This document shows, piece by piece, positions 34,296 through 42,556 of a stretch of DNA of 64,000 nt (position 1 is the stretch's first letter; each line of letters opens with the position of its first letter). The notes beneath the pieces are model-generated. The model saw nothing but the letters and a program-made list of their open reading frames with translations, searched no databases and was not told the DNA's origin. This DNA is from Occultella kanbiaonis (GTDB lineage: Bacteria > Actinomycetota > Actinomycetes > Actinomycetales > Beutenbergiaceae). The stretch spans positions 4,712,001 to 4,776,000 of the forward strand of contig NZ_CP046175.1 in the NCBI RefSeq assembly GCF_009708215.1, given 5' to 3'. A program made the position numbers and the translations under genes.

Positions 34296-35194
34296 GCGGC
34301 CGGCCGATCCTCGTGACCGGCGCCGGCGGCCCGGCCGGCCGGTCGCTGGTACGGCAGTTGCAGGAGCGCGGGCTGCCCGTGGTCGGCGTCGACGCGGAGC
34401 CGGTCGAGATTCCCGGCGTGGACACCCGGGTGGTGCCGCTCGCGCGGTCCGCGGCCTTCGTGCCGGTGCTGCTGGCGCGGGCCCGGGACTGGGGCGCACG
34501 CCTCGTCGTGCCGACCGTCAGCGAGGAGCTCCCGGCCCTGGCCGCACACGTCGCCGTACCCGACCCACCGGGGCACCGGGTGCCGATCGTGGTGGGCGAC
34601 CGGGCCGCCGTCGCGCTCGCGGACGACAAGTGGCTGACCGAGCGCGCGCTGCGCGACGCGGGCCTGACCACGCCGCGCACGCTCTGGCCGGTGCCGGACG
34701 ATCCCGACGGCGTGGCGGGGCCGCTCGGTCTGCCGTTCCTCACCAAGCCGCGGGTCGGCCGGGGCGGCCGCGGCGTCGTCCTGCACGCGCAGCCGCCGAG
34801 CGCGCGCACCGAGTGGGGCGCCCGGGTCCTCGCCCAGGAGTTCCTGCCCGGCACCGAGTACGGCCCGAACGTGTACGTGGCCGCCGAGCCCGACGACGAC
34901 GTCGTGGTGGTGCTCGAGAAGGTCGGCCTGGCGCAGGGCGCGGTGGGGAACGCGACGTCGGTCCGGCGGGTCGAGGCCCAGGACGTGGCCGCCCTCGCCC
35001 GGGCCGCCGCCCGTGCGCTCGGTCTGCGGGGGCCGGTGGACGTCGACATCCGACGCCGCGCGAGCGGGGAACCGGCGGTCCTCGAGCTCAACGCCCGGTT
35101 CGGGGCGAACAGCGCCCATGCCCCCGAGATGCTGGACGCGCTGCTCGGCGAGTACGCCGGACCGGTCGATACCTTGGCCCGGGCGACCCGGTGA
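34292..35194 (+). CDS. ATP-grasp ligase
   Basis: A 300-residue ATP-grasp enzyme of the carbamoyl-phosphate-synthase-like group. The N-terminal part is a pre-ATP-grasp Rossmann fold (ILVTGAGGPAGRSLVRQL). The ATP-grasp fold has DDKWLTERALRDAGL, the phosphate loop TKPRVGRGGRGVV, EFLPGTEYGPNVYV and the metal-binding LELNARFGANS. These enzymes join a carboxylate to an amine, thiol or alcohol through an acyl-phosphate. With a deacetylase upstream that would create a free amine, it may ligate an acyl or amino-acyl group to an amino sugar. That link is inference. It is coupled at both ends by 4-base overlaps. Confidence 0.88.
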   Translation: MSGRPILVTGAGGPAGRSLVRQLQERGLPVVGVDAEPVEIPGVDTRVVPLARSAAFVPVLLARARDWGARLVVPTVSEELPALAAHVAVPDPPGHRVPIVVGDRAAVALADDKWLTERALRDAGLTTPRTLWPVPDDPDGVAGPLGLPFLTKPRVGRGGRGVVLHAQPPSARTEWGARVLAQEFLPGTEYGPNVYVAAEPDDDVVVVLEKVGLAQGAVGNATSVRRVEAQDVAALARAAARALGLRGPVDVDIRRRASGEPAVLELNARFGANSAHAPEMLDALLGEYAGPVDTLARATR

Positions 35195-36465
35195 TCGCGA
35201 CACTGGGGCAGTACTACTTCCTGCTCGTCGGGCCGGTGCTGCTGATCGGTCTGATCGAACTGGCCTACTACCCGCTCGCGCTGGCGTTCGAGGTTCGCCG
35301 GCGCCGGGAGGTGCCGGCGTCCTGGCGGCCCCGAGTGTCGGTGATCGTGCCCGCCTACAACGAGGGCCGGGTGATCGCCGCCTGCGTGGAGTCGATCCTC
35401 GCGGACGACTACGCCGACAAGGAGGTGATCCTGGTCGACGACGGGTCCACCGACAACACCCTGCCACTGCTGTGCCGCTACCTGGCCCGTGGGAACGTCA
35501 CCGTGCTGCATCGCCCGAACGGCGGCAAGGCAGCCGCCCTGAACGCGGGGATCGAGCGGGCCACCGGGGAGGTGCTGGTGTTCGTGGACGCGGACGGGCT
35601 GTTCACCGGCAACACCATCGGCAGACTCCTCAACGGCTTCACCGGTCCCGACGTCGGCGCGGTCTGCGGCAACGACGAGCCGGCCAACCTGGACCGGGTA
35701 CAGACGCGACTGCTGGCACTGCTGACGCACGGCACCGCCTTCGCCCGACGCGCCCTCGCCTCGGTGAACCTGCTCACCATCGTCTCGGGCAACATCGGCG
35801 CGTTCCGGCGCTCGGTCCTGGATGAGATCGGGACGTTCCGGGAGGGCTTCATCGGCGAGGACCTGGAGCTCACCTGGCGGGCGCACCGGGCCGGCTACCG
35901 GGTCGCCTTCCGCCCGGACGCACTCGTCTACGCCGAGGTCCCGTCGACCGCTGCCGGCCTCTGGAAGCAACGGGTGCGCTGGACCCGTGGCCTCGCGCAG
36001 ACCGCCCTGTTGCACCGGGACCTGATGTTCTCCCCGCGGCACGGTCGGCTGGGCTGGTACCTGCCGTACAACGTGCTCGCGATGCTGGTGCTGCCCGTGC
36101 TGCAGGTGCTGTCCCTGCTGCTCACGCTCGCCCTGCTGGTCTCCGGAGACCTGCCCCTGTCGCCGCAGGTACTCACCGGGGTTGGCCTGATCGGTGCGGC
36201 GACCGCGGTCGGCACGGTGGTCTATGCGATCGCCCTCGACCGGGCCTGGCGTGATCTGCGGTTCCTCTACGTGCTGCCGCTGTGGACGGTGTACTCGCTC
36301 GCGATGAGTCTCGTCGTGGTCCGGGCCCTGCTGCTCGAGGCAGCCGGGGCACCGTCGCGGTGGAACAAGCTCGAGCGGACCGGCGTGATCGACCGGCAGG
36401 ACGTGAGCACGCTGCCCGTCGAGCTGGGCGCGCCGGCCGGCAGGTCCACCGACGTGGCGGCGTAG
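35191..36465 (+). CDS. Processive family 2 glycosyltransferase
   Basis: A 424-residue membrane glycosyltransferase. One helix precedes the GT2 domain and three or four follow it. Catalytic elements are VIVPAYNEG, VDDGSTDNT, FVDADG (DXD), GEDLELTWR and the QRVRW motif that marks processive enzymes of the cellulose, hyaluronan and poly-GlcNAc synthase class. It should extrude a polysaccharide or build a glycolipid at the membrane. It begins with a GTG overlapping the ATP-grasp stop and ends 12 bases before convergent nadE. With the PIG-L deacetylase it resembles a minimal poly-GlcNAc-type synthesis and deacetylation unit. Confidence 0.92.
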   Translation: MIATLGQYYFLLVGPVLLIGLIELAYYPLALAFEVRRRREVPASWRPRVSVIVPAYNEGRVIAACVESILADDYADKEVILVDDGSTDNTLPLLCRYLARGNVTVLHRPNGGKAAALNAGIERATGEVLVFVDADGLFTGNTIGRLLNGFTGPDVGAVCGNDEPANLDRVQTRLLALLTHGTAFARRALASVNLLTIVSGNIGAFRRSVLDEIGTFREGFIGEDLELTWRAHRAGYRVAFRPDALVYAEVPSTAAGLWKQRVRWTRGLAQTALLHRDLMFSPRHGRLGWYLPYNVLAMLVLPVLQVLSLLLTLALLVSGDLPLSPQVLTGVGLIGAATAVGTVVYAIALDRAWRDLRFLYVLPLWTVYSLAMSLVVVRALLLEAAGAPSRWNKLERTGVIDRQDVSTLPVELGAPAGRSTDVAA

Positions 36466-36477
36466 TCGCCGGCCCGG

Positions 36478-37341
36478 TCAGAGGAGGGCGAGGTCGTCCG
36501 GGGTGACCGGCATGGCCCGTTTGTGCCCGGTGCGGGCGAAGGCCGCCTCGATCGTCTCGCGGTCCGCCTCGGCGACGACGCCACCCTCGAGGTAGGTGTC
36601 GATCGCCTCGTAGGTCACGCCGAGGGCCACCTCGTCCGGGTTGCCGGGCTTGCCGTCCTCGAGGTCCGCCGTCGGGACCTTCGTGACCAGCTGCTCCGGC
36701 GCGCCCAGGTGGGCACCGATCGCCCGGACCCGACGCTTGGTGAGCCCGGCGAGCGGGGTCAGGTCGCAGGCGCCGTCGCCGTGCTTGGTGTAGAAGCCGG
36801 TGACCGCCTCGGCCGCGTGGTCGGTGCCGATCACGAGCAGGTTGCGGGCGCCGGCGATCGTGTACTGGGCGACCATCCGCTGGCGGGCCTTGATGTTGCC
36901 CTTGACGAAGTCCGCCGCGGCCTCGCTGGGGGCGGTCGCGCCACCGGCCCGGACCGCGGCGACCATGGCATCGGTCGGCTCGGCGATGTTCACGGTGAGC
37001 ACCTCGTCGGCCTCGATGAAGGAGATGGCCACCTGGGCGTCGGCCTCGTCGGCCTGCACCCCGTACGGCAGCCGGACCGCCACGAACGCGGCCTGCCTGC
37101 CCTCGGCACGGAGCCGCTCGACGGCCAGTTGTGCGAGGCGTCCCGCCGTCGTGGAGTCCACCCCGCCGCTGATGCCCAGGACGTACCCCGCCGCACCGGT
37201 GCGGCGCAGGTACTCGACCAGGAACCCGATCCGGCGCTCGGCCTCGGCGGCAGCGTCGAACTCGGCAGGGACGCCGAGCTCGTCGACGATGCGCTGCTGG
37301 GTGGGTGGGAGCTGGCGGATCTGCGCGGTGGTCACGTTCAC
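36478..37341 (-). CDS. nadE: Ammonia-dependent NAD(+) synthetase
   Basis: A 287-residue NAD synthetase that amidates nicotinate adenine dinucleotide in the last step of NAD synthesis. The PP-loop is [17 protein letters not shown] (about residues 57-72). [19 protein letters not shown] and [20 protein letters not shown] are family blocks for deamido-NAD and metal binding. There is no N-terminal nitrilase domain, so the nitrogen source is ammonia rather than glutamine, unlike the larger glutamine-dependent enzyme of mycobacteria. The start is a GTG; a second in-frame GTG two codons on is equally possible. Confidence 0.95.
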   Translation of the reverse strand: MNVTTAQIRQLPPTQQRIVDELGVPAEFDAAAEAERRIGFLVEYLRRTGAAGYVLGISGGVDSTTAGRLAQLAVERLRAEGRQAAFVAVRLPYGVQADEADAQVAISFIEADEVLTVNIAEPTDAMVAAVRAGGATAPSEAAADFVKGNIKARQRMVAQYTIAGARNLLVIGTDHAAEAVTGFYTKHGDGACDLTPLAGLTKRRVRAIGAHLGAPEQLVTKVPTADLEDGKPGNPDEVALGVTYEAIDTYLEGGVVAEADRETIEAAFARTGHKRAMPVTPDDLALL

Positions 37342-37389
37342 ACGGTAGCGATCAGCGAGGTGCCGGTACCAGCGTGGTCGGGCCGAGGC

Positions 37390-39828
37390 TCACGACCCGG
37401 GTGCGAACTCGAGGAGCAGTCCGAGCACGATCAGGGCGCCCGCCTTGTCCAGCGGGTTGTTGTTGTTCCCGCACTTGGGCGACTGCACGCAGCTCGGGCA
37501 GCCCGTCGCGCACCGACATGAGGCGACGGCGTCCCGGGTCGCGGCGATCCAGGTGCGGGCCGCGCGAAAGCCGCGCTGCGCGAACCCGGCGCCGCCGGGG
37601 TACCCGTCGTAGACGAACACGGTGGGTTCGAACGTGTCGGCGTGGATCGCCGTGGAGAGTCCGCCGATGTCCCACCGGTCGCAGGTGGCGATCAGCGGGA
37701 GCAGTCCGATCGCGGCGTGCTCGGCGGCGTGCAGGGCCCCTGGCAGGTTCGCGGGGCCGACGCCTGCCTCGGCGAGGACCGAGGAGTCCACGTGCCACCA
37801 GGTGCCGGTGGTGTGCAGGGTGCGCTCAGGCATGTCGAGCGGGTAGGACGCGATGATCTCCATGCCAGGCAGCCGGCGGCGGTCATAGCCGTTCACCCGG
37901 GCCGTCACCTCGAGGTGCCCGTAGTTCCACCGGACCGGTCCCCACTGCTGCTCGGTGTCCGTGCTGACGATCCGCACGTGGGTGTCGGAGCGGGCCCGGG
38001 TGCGGTAGCCGAGGTTCTGGGCGGTGACGAGCGCGACGTCGTCGCCGTAGTGCTCCACCCGGTAGGTGCGGCCCTGGTGGGTGTAGACCGCCCCTTCGTG
38101 CACGGTGGCGTCGGCGCGGTCACCGTCGACCGTGCCGAGCACACGGCCGGTGCCCTCCTCGACGACCTGGACCTGCGCCTCGCTCCCGCCGCGCAGGTCG
38201 GTGAGCCCGGCGGGGTGCTCGGGGCGGGCGTAGTTCCAGTACCAACCGCCGGGACGACGGCGCAGCAGCCCCCGCGCGACGAGCTCGTCCGGGAGGGCGG
38301 CGTCGGCGAGGCCGAACCTGGCCAGGTCGGCCTCCGTCAGCGGGAGTTCGGCGGCGGCGGCGCACAGGTGCGGGGCGAGCACGTAGGGGTTGGCCGGGTC
38401 GAACGCGGTGGCCTCGACCGCGACGCCGAAGATCGCCTCCGGGTGGTGCACCAGGTAGGAGTCCAGCGGGTCGTCGCTGGCGATGAGTACCGCGAGACCT
38501 TCGGCGCCCGCCCGGCCGGCCCGGCCGACCTGCTGCCACAGCGACACCCGGGTTCCCGGCCAGCCGGCGATCAGGACGGCATCGAGGCCTGAGATGTCCA
38601 CGCCGAGCTCGAGGGCGTTCGTCGAGGCGAGCGCGAGCAGGTCGCCGGTCCGCAGAGCGGCCTCGAGCTCGCGGCGCTCCTCGGGCAGGTATCCGCCCCG
38701 GTAGGCGGCGACCCGGTCCGCCAGGTCCTCCTGGGCGCTCGGGTCCGGGGCGGCGCCGGGCGCGCGCCAGCGCCGGCCGAGCCGGTCGCGGGTGTGGACC
38801 GCGATCACCTCGGCGCCGATGCGCGAGCGGACGAAGGCGAGGGTGCGGCGTCGGGCCCGGACGAGGTCGGTGAGAAGGTCCGCGGTCTCCGACAGGGCCG
38901 ACCGCCGCGGACCGTCCTCGGGGGCACCGCTCGGGACACCCGGCGGCAGGTCCTGGTCGACGAAGTCGTCCTCGGCGACCTCTTCGGCGTCGGTGAGCAA
39001 CGGCGGCATCCAGAGCGCGACGGTGCGCCGGCCGGCGGGCGAGGCATCCGCGGTGACGGCATGCACCTCGGCGGCATCGACCCCGAGCAGCCGGGCCGCC
39101 GTCACCTCCGGCTCCCCCGTCGTCGCCGACGCCATGATCGCCGTCGGGTGTGCCCCGTAGTGCTCGGCCAGCCGGAGCAGCCGGCGCAGCACCAGGGCCA
39201 CGTGCGCGCCGAGGACCCCGCGGTAGGCATGGCACTCGTCCACGACGATGTACCGCAGGCCGCGGAGCAGTCGCTGCCAGCGCTTGTGCCCGCTGAGCAT
39301 GGAGAAGTGCAGGAAGTCCGGGTTCGTCAGGACGATGTCTGCGTAGTCGCGGGCCCAGTCGCGCTCGTTCAGCGGGGTGTCGCCGTCGCACGTCACGGCC
39401 CGCACGTCCCTGATCGCTCCGGCGCGGAGCAGTTCGGTGAGTCCGTGCAGTTGGTCCGCAGCCAGCGCCTTCGTGGGGCTGAGGTACAGGACGCTCGGAC
39501 GACGGGTGAGTGTGGAGATCCTGGTGCCGGGGGCCTGGGCGCGGATGGCGGTGATCGCCGGGAGCCACCCGGCCAGCGACTTGCCGGATCCCGTGGAGGT
39601 CGCGAGGACCACGTGCCTCCCGGCCCAGGCGGCCTCCGCGGCCTCCACCTGGTGCACCCAGGGCTCGGTGATGCCGCGGGCACGATAGGCGCTCACGAGG
39701 TCGGGGTCCGCCCACTGCGGCCACGCGGCGGTCCGGCCGGCACGCGCCGGCATCCGCTCGACGTGCAGGAGACTGTCCTGCTCACGACGACCGGTCAGGA
39801 GCACCTGCAGCGTGTCCCGGTCGGCCAT
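37390..39828 (-). CDS. DEAD/DEAH helicase with DUF1998 zinc domain, MrfA/Hrq1-like
   Basis: An 812-residue superfamily 2 helicase. Motif I is STGSGKSLAGWLP, motif II VVDECHAYRG, motif III SATTG and motif VI QQVGRAGRAG. The C-terminal DUF1998 domain carries clustered cysteines (CRCATGCPSCVQSPKC) that bind zinc. Helicases with this architecture include yeast Hrq1 and Bacillus MrfA, the latter involved in repair of mitomycin C damage. A DNA repair role is therefore likely. The ATG at 39828 gives a normal length. In M. tuberculosis a homologous helicase (Rv3649) sits near topA; here about 37 kb separates the two. Confidence 0.92.
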   Translation of the reverse strand: MADRDTLQVLLTGRREQDSLLHVERMPARAGRTAAWPQWADPDLVSAYRARGITEPWVHQVEAAEAAWAGRHVVLATSTGSGKSLAGWLPAITAIRAQAPGTRISTLTRRPSVLYLSPTKALAADQLHGLTELLRAGAIRDVRAVTCDGDTPLNERDWARDYADIVLTNPDFLHFSMLSGHKRWQRLLRGLRYIVVDECHAYRGVLGAHVALVLRRLLRLAEHYGAHPTAIMASATTGEPEVTAARLLGVDAAEVHAVTADASPAGRRTVALWMPPLLTDAEEVAEDDFVDQDLPPGVPSGAPEDGPRRSALSETADLLTDLVRARRRTLAFVRSRIGAEVIAVHTRDRLGRRWRAPGAAPDPSAQEDLADRVAAYRGGYLPEERRELEAALRTGDLLALASTNALELGVDISGLDAVLIAGWPGTRVSLWQQVGRAGRAGAEGLAVLIASDDPLDSYLVHHPEAIFGVAVEATAFDPANPYVLAPHLCAAAAELPLTEADLARFGLADAALPDELVARGLLRRRPGGWYWNYARPEHPAGLTDLRGGSEAQVQVVEEGTGRVLGTVDGDRADATVHEGAVYTHQGRTYRVEHYGDDVALVTAQNLGYRTRARSDTHVRIVSTDTEQQWGPVRWNYGHLEVTARVNGYDRRRLPGMEIIASYPLDMPERTLHTTGTWWHVDSSVLAEAGVGPANLPGALHAAEHAAIGLLPLIATCDRWDIGGLSTAIHADTFEPTVFVYDGYPGGAGFAQRGFRAARTWIAATRDAVASCRCATGCPSCVQSPKCGNNNNPLDKAGALIVLGLLLEFAPGS

Positions 39829-39943
39829 TCGCCGATTGTCGCAGCACCGTCGGACACCATCTGTTCGCTGCGACGACCGCGCGCCCCGTCGGCGACGTAC
39901 CCGAGCAACGTCGATCAGCCTGCGCCGACGATGCGGCGATTCG

Positions 39944-40501
39944 TCAGCGACGCAGCGAGTCGATCATCCGGTTCAGCGCCGCCTCGGCCAGTTCCGGTCG
40001 TCCGCCGTCGGCGATCCAGATCGCCGCCTCGTTCATCGCGCCGCCGAGCAGCGCACCGGCGGCACCGGGGTCCACGGCCAGATCGTCGAGCGCGGCCAGT
40101 CCTTCGGCCAGTAGGTGCGCGGACTGCTGGGAGTCCATCCGGCGCCAGGACTCCCAGCCGACCACGGCGGGTCCGTCCACGAGCACGATCCGCCGGATAC
40201 CTGGCTCCACTGCGGCCTTCAGGAATGCCGCGCTCCCGTCCCTGATCGCGGGCCAGCCCGCGCCCGGGGCCGCGTGCGCGACGGCGTCCGCGATCACGGC
40301 GTGGGCGTCGGCGAGCACGGCCGTGAACAGCCCCAGCTTGTCGCCGAAGTGGTGATAGACCGCGCCCCGGGTCACACCTGCCGCCTCCGCCACCCGCTCG
40401 AGACCGACCGCCGCATACCCGTGCTCGGCGAACAGCTCGCGGGCCACCTCACGCAGCCGCCGTTCGGTCGCCTCGCTCTGCGCCTTGGTCGCTCTGGCCA
40501 C
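39944..40501 (-). CDS. TetR family regulator, divergent from a VOC protein
   Basis: A 185-residue TetR/AcrR-type repressor. The helix-turn-helix is VARELFAEHGYAAVGLERVA followed by EAAGVTRGAVYHHFGDKLGL. The C-terminal domain is a typical small ligand-binding bundle. I place the start at GTG 40501, because AAAGGAG ends six bases before it; a TTG at 40507 also opens the frame. On this strand TAGAAT (40532-40537) is a near-consensus -10. Two similar palindromes cover the 80-base gap to the divergent VOC gene, so it very probably represses both itself and that gene. Confidence 0.92.
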   Translation of the reverse strand: MARATKAQSEATERRLREVARELFAEHGYAAVGLERVAEAAGVTRGAVYHHFGDKLGLFTAVLADAHAVIADAVAHAAPGAGWPAIRDGSAAFLKAAVEPGIRRIVLVDGPAVVGWESWRRMDSQQSAHLLAEGLAALDDLAVDPGAAGALLGGAMNEAAIWIADGGRPELAEAALNRMIDSLRR

Positions 40502-40513
40502 GGCCAACTCCTT

Positions 40514-40568
40514 TACAAACAGTCTGTACGTATTCTACGGTGGACTCTATACATACAGAGTGTATCTA
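40514..40568. promoter_or_regulatory. Two tandem TetR operator candidates
   Basis: TACAAACAGTCTGTACGTA (40514-40532) is symmetrical at seven of nine pairs. ATACATACAGAGTGTATCTA (40549-40568) has 5-base arms ATACA/TGTAT. Aligned from ACA they agree at 13 of 18 positions and are 36 bases apart. Together they cover a -10 for the TetR gene (TAGAAT, minus, 40532-40537) and one for the VOC gene (TATACA, plus, 40548-40553). Confidence 0.68.
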
Positions 40569-40582
40569 ACTGGAGGCATCCC

Positions 40583-40978
40583 ATGATCACCAGCATCTAC
40601 CCGGTCCTGATGAGTACGGACGTGGCGGCCAGCGCCGCCTTCTTCACCGAGCGGTTCAGTTTCGAGACCGTGTTCGAGGCCGACTGGTACGTCTCGCTGC
40701 GCCGGGACAGCTGGGAGCTGGCCTTCGTCGACGCCGACCATCCGACGATCCCCAGCGGCTTCCGCGCCGCGGCGAGCGGGGTGCTGGTCAACATCGAGGT
40801 GGATCACGTCGACGAGGAATACGCCCGGCTCACTGCCGCCGGCGATGTGCGGGTCGCGCTCGAGCTCCGCTCGGAGGACTTCGGGCAGCGGCACTTCATC
40901 GTCGTGGCGCCCGGCGGCGTCCTCGTCGACGTCATCGAGCCGATCCCGTACGCCGGCGAGTTCGCGGCGCAGATCTGA
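40583..40978 (+). CDS. VOC (glyoxalase/bleomycin-resistance) family protein
   Basis: A 131-residue vicinal-oxygen-chelate protein with two beta-alpha-beta-beta-beta modules. The first is SIYPVLMSTDVAASAAFFTE and the second starts at VNIEVDHVDEEYARLTAAGD and ends HFIVVAPGGVLVDVIEP. The final Glu is a usual metal ligand. Small VOC proteins act as glyoxalases, dioxygenases or drug-sequestering proteins. Pairing with a TetR repressor suggests inducible defence against a small toxic compound. Start ATG has GGAGG six bases upstream. Its last codons belong to the first unit of a 47-base tandem repeat. Confidence 0.9.
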   Translation: MITSIYPVLMSTDVAASAAFFTERFSFETVFEADWYVSLRRDSWELAFVDADHPTIPSGFRAAASGVLVNIEVDHVDEEYARLTAAGDVRVALELRSEDFGQRHFIVVAPGGVLVDVIEPIPYAGEFAAQI

Positions 40979-41147
40979 TCCTGACGTCGCGCCGACCCCC
41001 GGGCGAGTTCGTGGCGCGTGCGCGATCCTGACGCCGCGCTGATCCCCGGGCGAGTTCGTGGCGCGGTCTTGATCCTGACGTCGCGCTGATCCTCGACGCG
41101 ACTTCGCGGCGGCGCGGGCCCGATCCTGACCCGCGCCCTGATCCCGC
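40955..41147. repeat. 47-bp tandem repeat, about four copies, starting inside the VOC gene end
   Basis: GGCGAG recurs at 40955, 41002 and 41049, and GATCCTGAC at 40977, 41024 and 41071, each step exactly 47 bases. A fourth, degenerate unit with a 4-base insertion has GATCCTGAC at 41122. The first unit encodes the last residues of the VOC protein. The array fills the whole gap up to the stop of the convergent methyltransferase. Confidence 0.9.
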
Positions 41148-41149
41148 GG

Positions 41150-41977
41150 CTACGCGGTCGCCGGTTGCGGCACGTCTGTGGCGGCGAGCGTCAGATAGGC
41201 GAATCCCATGACGTCCCGGTGCCCGCGCAGCCAGATCGAGCGCTGCGCGTCCAGGCCCTGCCTGACCGCATCGGCGTCCGGGTGGTCCGGGTGGGCAGCG
41301 AGCCAGAGTTCCCGGTCGGCCATATGACCGGACTCGTACTCCTCCCACTCCTCCCGCGTGACGGTCTCGGTGCGGATCGGACGGAAGCCGGCGGCGATGG
41401 CCTGATCGACCAGGTCGGCGAGCAACGGACAGTCCTCGGCGGTGGTGCCCTCCCACATGTTTGCGAGTTCGGTCGCCGTGGGTGGATGCTCCCAGTACTC
41501 GACTCCGAACAGCAGCCGTCCACCGTCGCGCACACGGCCGCGCAGCGCGGTGAGTGCCTCGGGGATCGAGCCGAAGGCGTGGAATGCGCCGATGTTCAGC
41601 ACGATGTCGGCCGGTTCGGTGGGCTGGGCGGCGGAGCCTTCGACGAGGTCCACGCGGTCCCCGAGGGCGCGGCCCGCAGCGGTGACCCGCGCGCGTTCGA
41701 GGTCCGGGCCATGGACATCCACGCCGATGCCGCGAGCCTCCGGTGCCCCGGCGAGCGTCATGAGCAGGAGTTCGGCCCAGCCGCAGCCCAGGTCCACGAT
41801 CAACGCCGGGCTGGTCGCCGCGAGGTCGGCCGCCAGGCGATGGGCGCGTTGGGACGAGAGCGGGGCGTTGAAGGTCAGCAGGCTGCCCGACCCCGAAGGG
41901 GGCGGAGCGGAGCCGTCGGCTGACGCAGTTCCGACATCATTTGGCGTCGCCGGGCCGTCGTTCGGTGTCGAGGTCAT
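41150..41977 (-). CDS. Class I SAM-dependent methyltransferase
   Basis: A 275-residue methyltransferase of class I. Motif I is LIVDLGCGWAELLLMTL and motif II GIGVDVHGPDLERAR. VLNIGAFHAFG stands at the position of the post-I acidic/NIG motif, and LLFGVEYWEHPP follows. The first 30 residues are Pro/Ser/Thr rich and probably disordered. WLAAHPDHPDADAV near the C-terminus matches small-molecule methyltransferases of unknown substrate common in actinobacteria. The start ATG has no clear ribosome site. Its 3' end abuts the 47-base repeat array. Confidence 0.85.
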   Translation of the reverse strand: MTSTPNDGPATPNDVGTASADGSAPPPSGSGSLLTFNAPLSSQRAHRLAADLAATSPALIVDLGCGWAELLLMTLAGAPEARGIGVDVHGPDLERARVTAAGRALGDRVDLVEGSAAQPTEPADIVLNIGAFHAFGSIPEALTALRGRVRDGGRLLFGVEYWEHPPTATELANMWEGTTAEDCPLLADLVDQAIAAGFRPIRTETVTREEWEEYESGHMADRELWLAAHPDHPDADAVRQGLDAQRSIWLRGHRDVMGFAYLTLAATDVPQPATA

Positions 41978-42064
41978 CGCAGGCGACCCTGCACCGCCGA
42001 TCTGTCACCGTCAAGGTGATTGGTGGTCACCGTCGATGGGAGTCAGCGGGGGTGGTGCCCCTCG

Positions 42065-42139
42065 GCCGACAGACTCCGGGCCGACCGACTCCGGCCCGAC
42101 CGACTCCGGCGCGACTCACTCCAGTCCGACCGGCCCGGC
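42065..42139. repeat. 15-bp repeat array A at the 3' end of the Tad operon
   Basis: Units GCCGACAGACTCCGG, GCCGACCGACTCCGG, CCCGACCGACTCCGG and CGCGACTCACTCCAG start at 42065, 42080, 42095 and 42110, each 15 bases long, and a partial fifth follows. The array runs into the last codons of the TadE-like gene. A related array with the same period lies at 42970-43074. Confidence 0.8.
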
Positions 42140-42556
42140 CCGGGCCTGCGCGGTGGCCCGGGCCGACCACCCGGGGACCGGCGTCACCGGGACCCCGACC
42201 TGCACGGTCACCATGCCGCCCGCGGACACGACACAGGAGTCGAGCTCGACGCCGTGGCGCTGCGCGACGCCACCCGCGGCCGCGCACGCGTCGCCGGAGC
42301 GGCCCGCCGCCACCTCGGCACCGGCGATGGCAGCGAGATCGGCCGACCCCTGCGCCAGGCCGCGCGCACTCGTGACCCGGGCCAACCCGCCGATCAACAC
42401 GGCGAGGATGAGCGCCGCCGCAACGATGCCGAGAACCAGGACCGTGGCCGATCCCCGTTCTCCCTCGCCGAGGCGGCTCGAGATACCTCGGTGGGCGAAC
42501 CGAGCGCGGGCACGACGTTCACCCGACGCGGCAGGCACGAACCGCACCGGTGTCAC
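42116..42556 (-). CDS. Rv3654c-like / TadE-like secretion-neighbourhood protein
   Basis: A 146-residue protein with one N-terminal hydrophobic helix preceded by EGERGSATVLVLGIVAAALI, which resembles a TadE-type pseudopilin signal (Gly-Ser-Ala-Thr before the helix). The remainder is small, with two cysteines (DACAAAG, DSCVV). It matches the actinobacterial family described as helicase/secretion neighbourhood TadE-like protein. It is the last gene of the Tad operon; GTG 42556 overlaps the TadE stop (GTGA). It probably is a minor pilin or surface component. The M. tuberculosis counterpart by position is Rv3654c. Confidence 0.85.
   Translation of the reverse strand: MTPVRFVPAASGERRARARFAHRGISSRLGEGERGSATVLVLGIVAAALILAVLIGGLARVTSARGLAQGSADLAAIAGAEVAAGRSGDACAAAGGVAQRHGVELDSCVVSAGGMVTVQVGVPVTPVPGWSARATAQARAGPVGLE

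Noticed and set aside
39838-39874. Inverted repeat GTCGCAGC/GCTGCGAC upstream of the MrfA-like helicase, considered as a LexA box
   Set aside because: It does not match the actinobacterial LexA consensus (TCGAAC-N4-GTTCGA), and the arms are short with a 21-base spacer.
40955-41147. Regular repeats that might suggest a CRISPR array
   Set aside because: Units are contiguous 47-mers with no unique spacers, and no cas gene is present.
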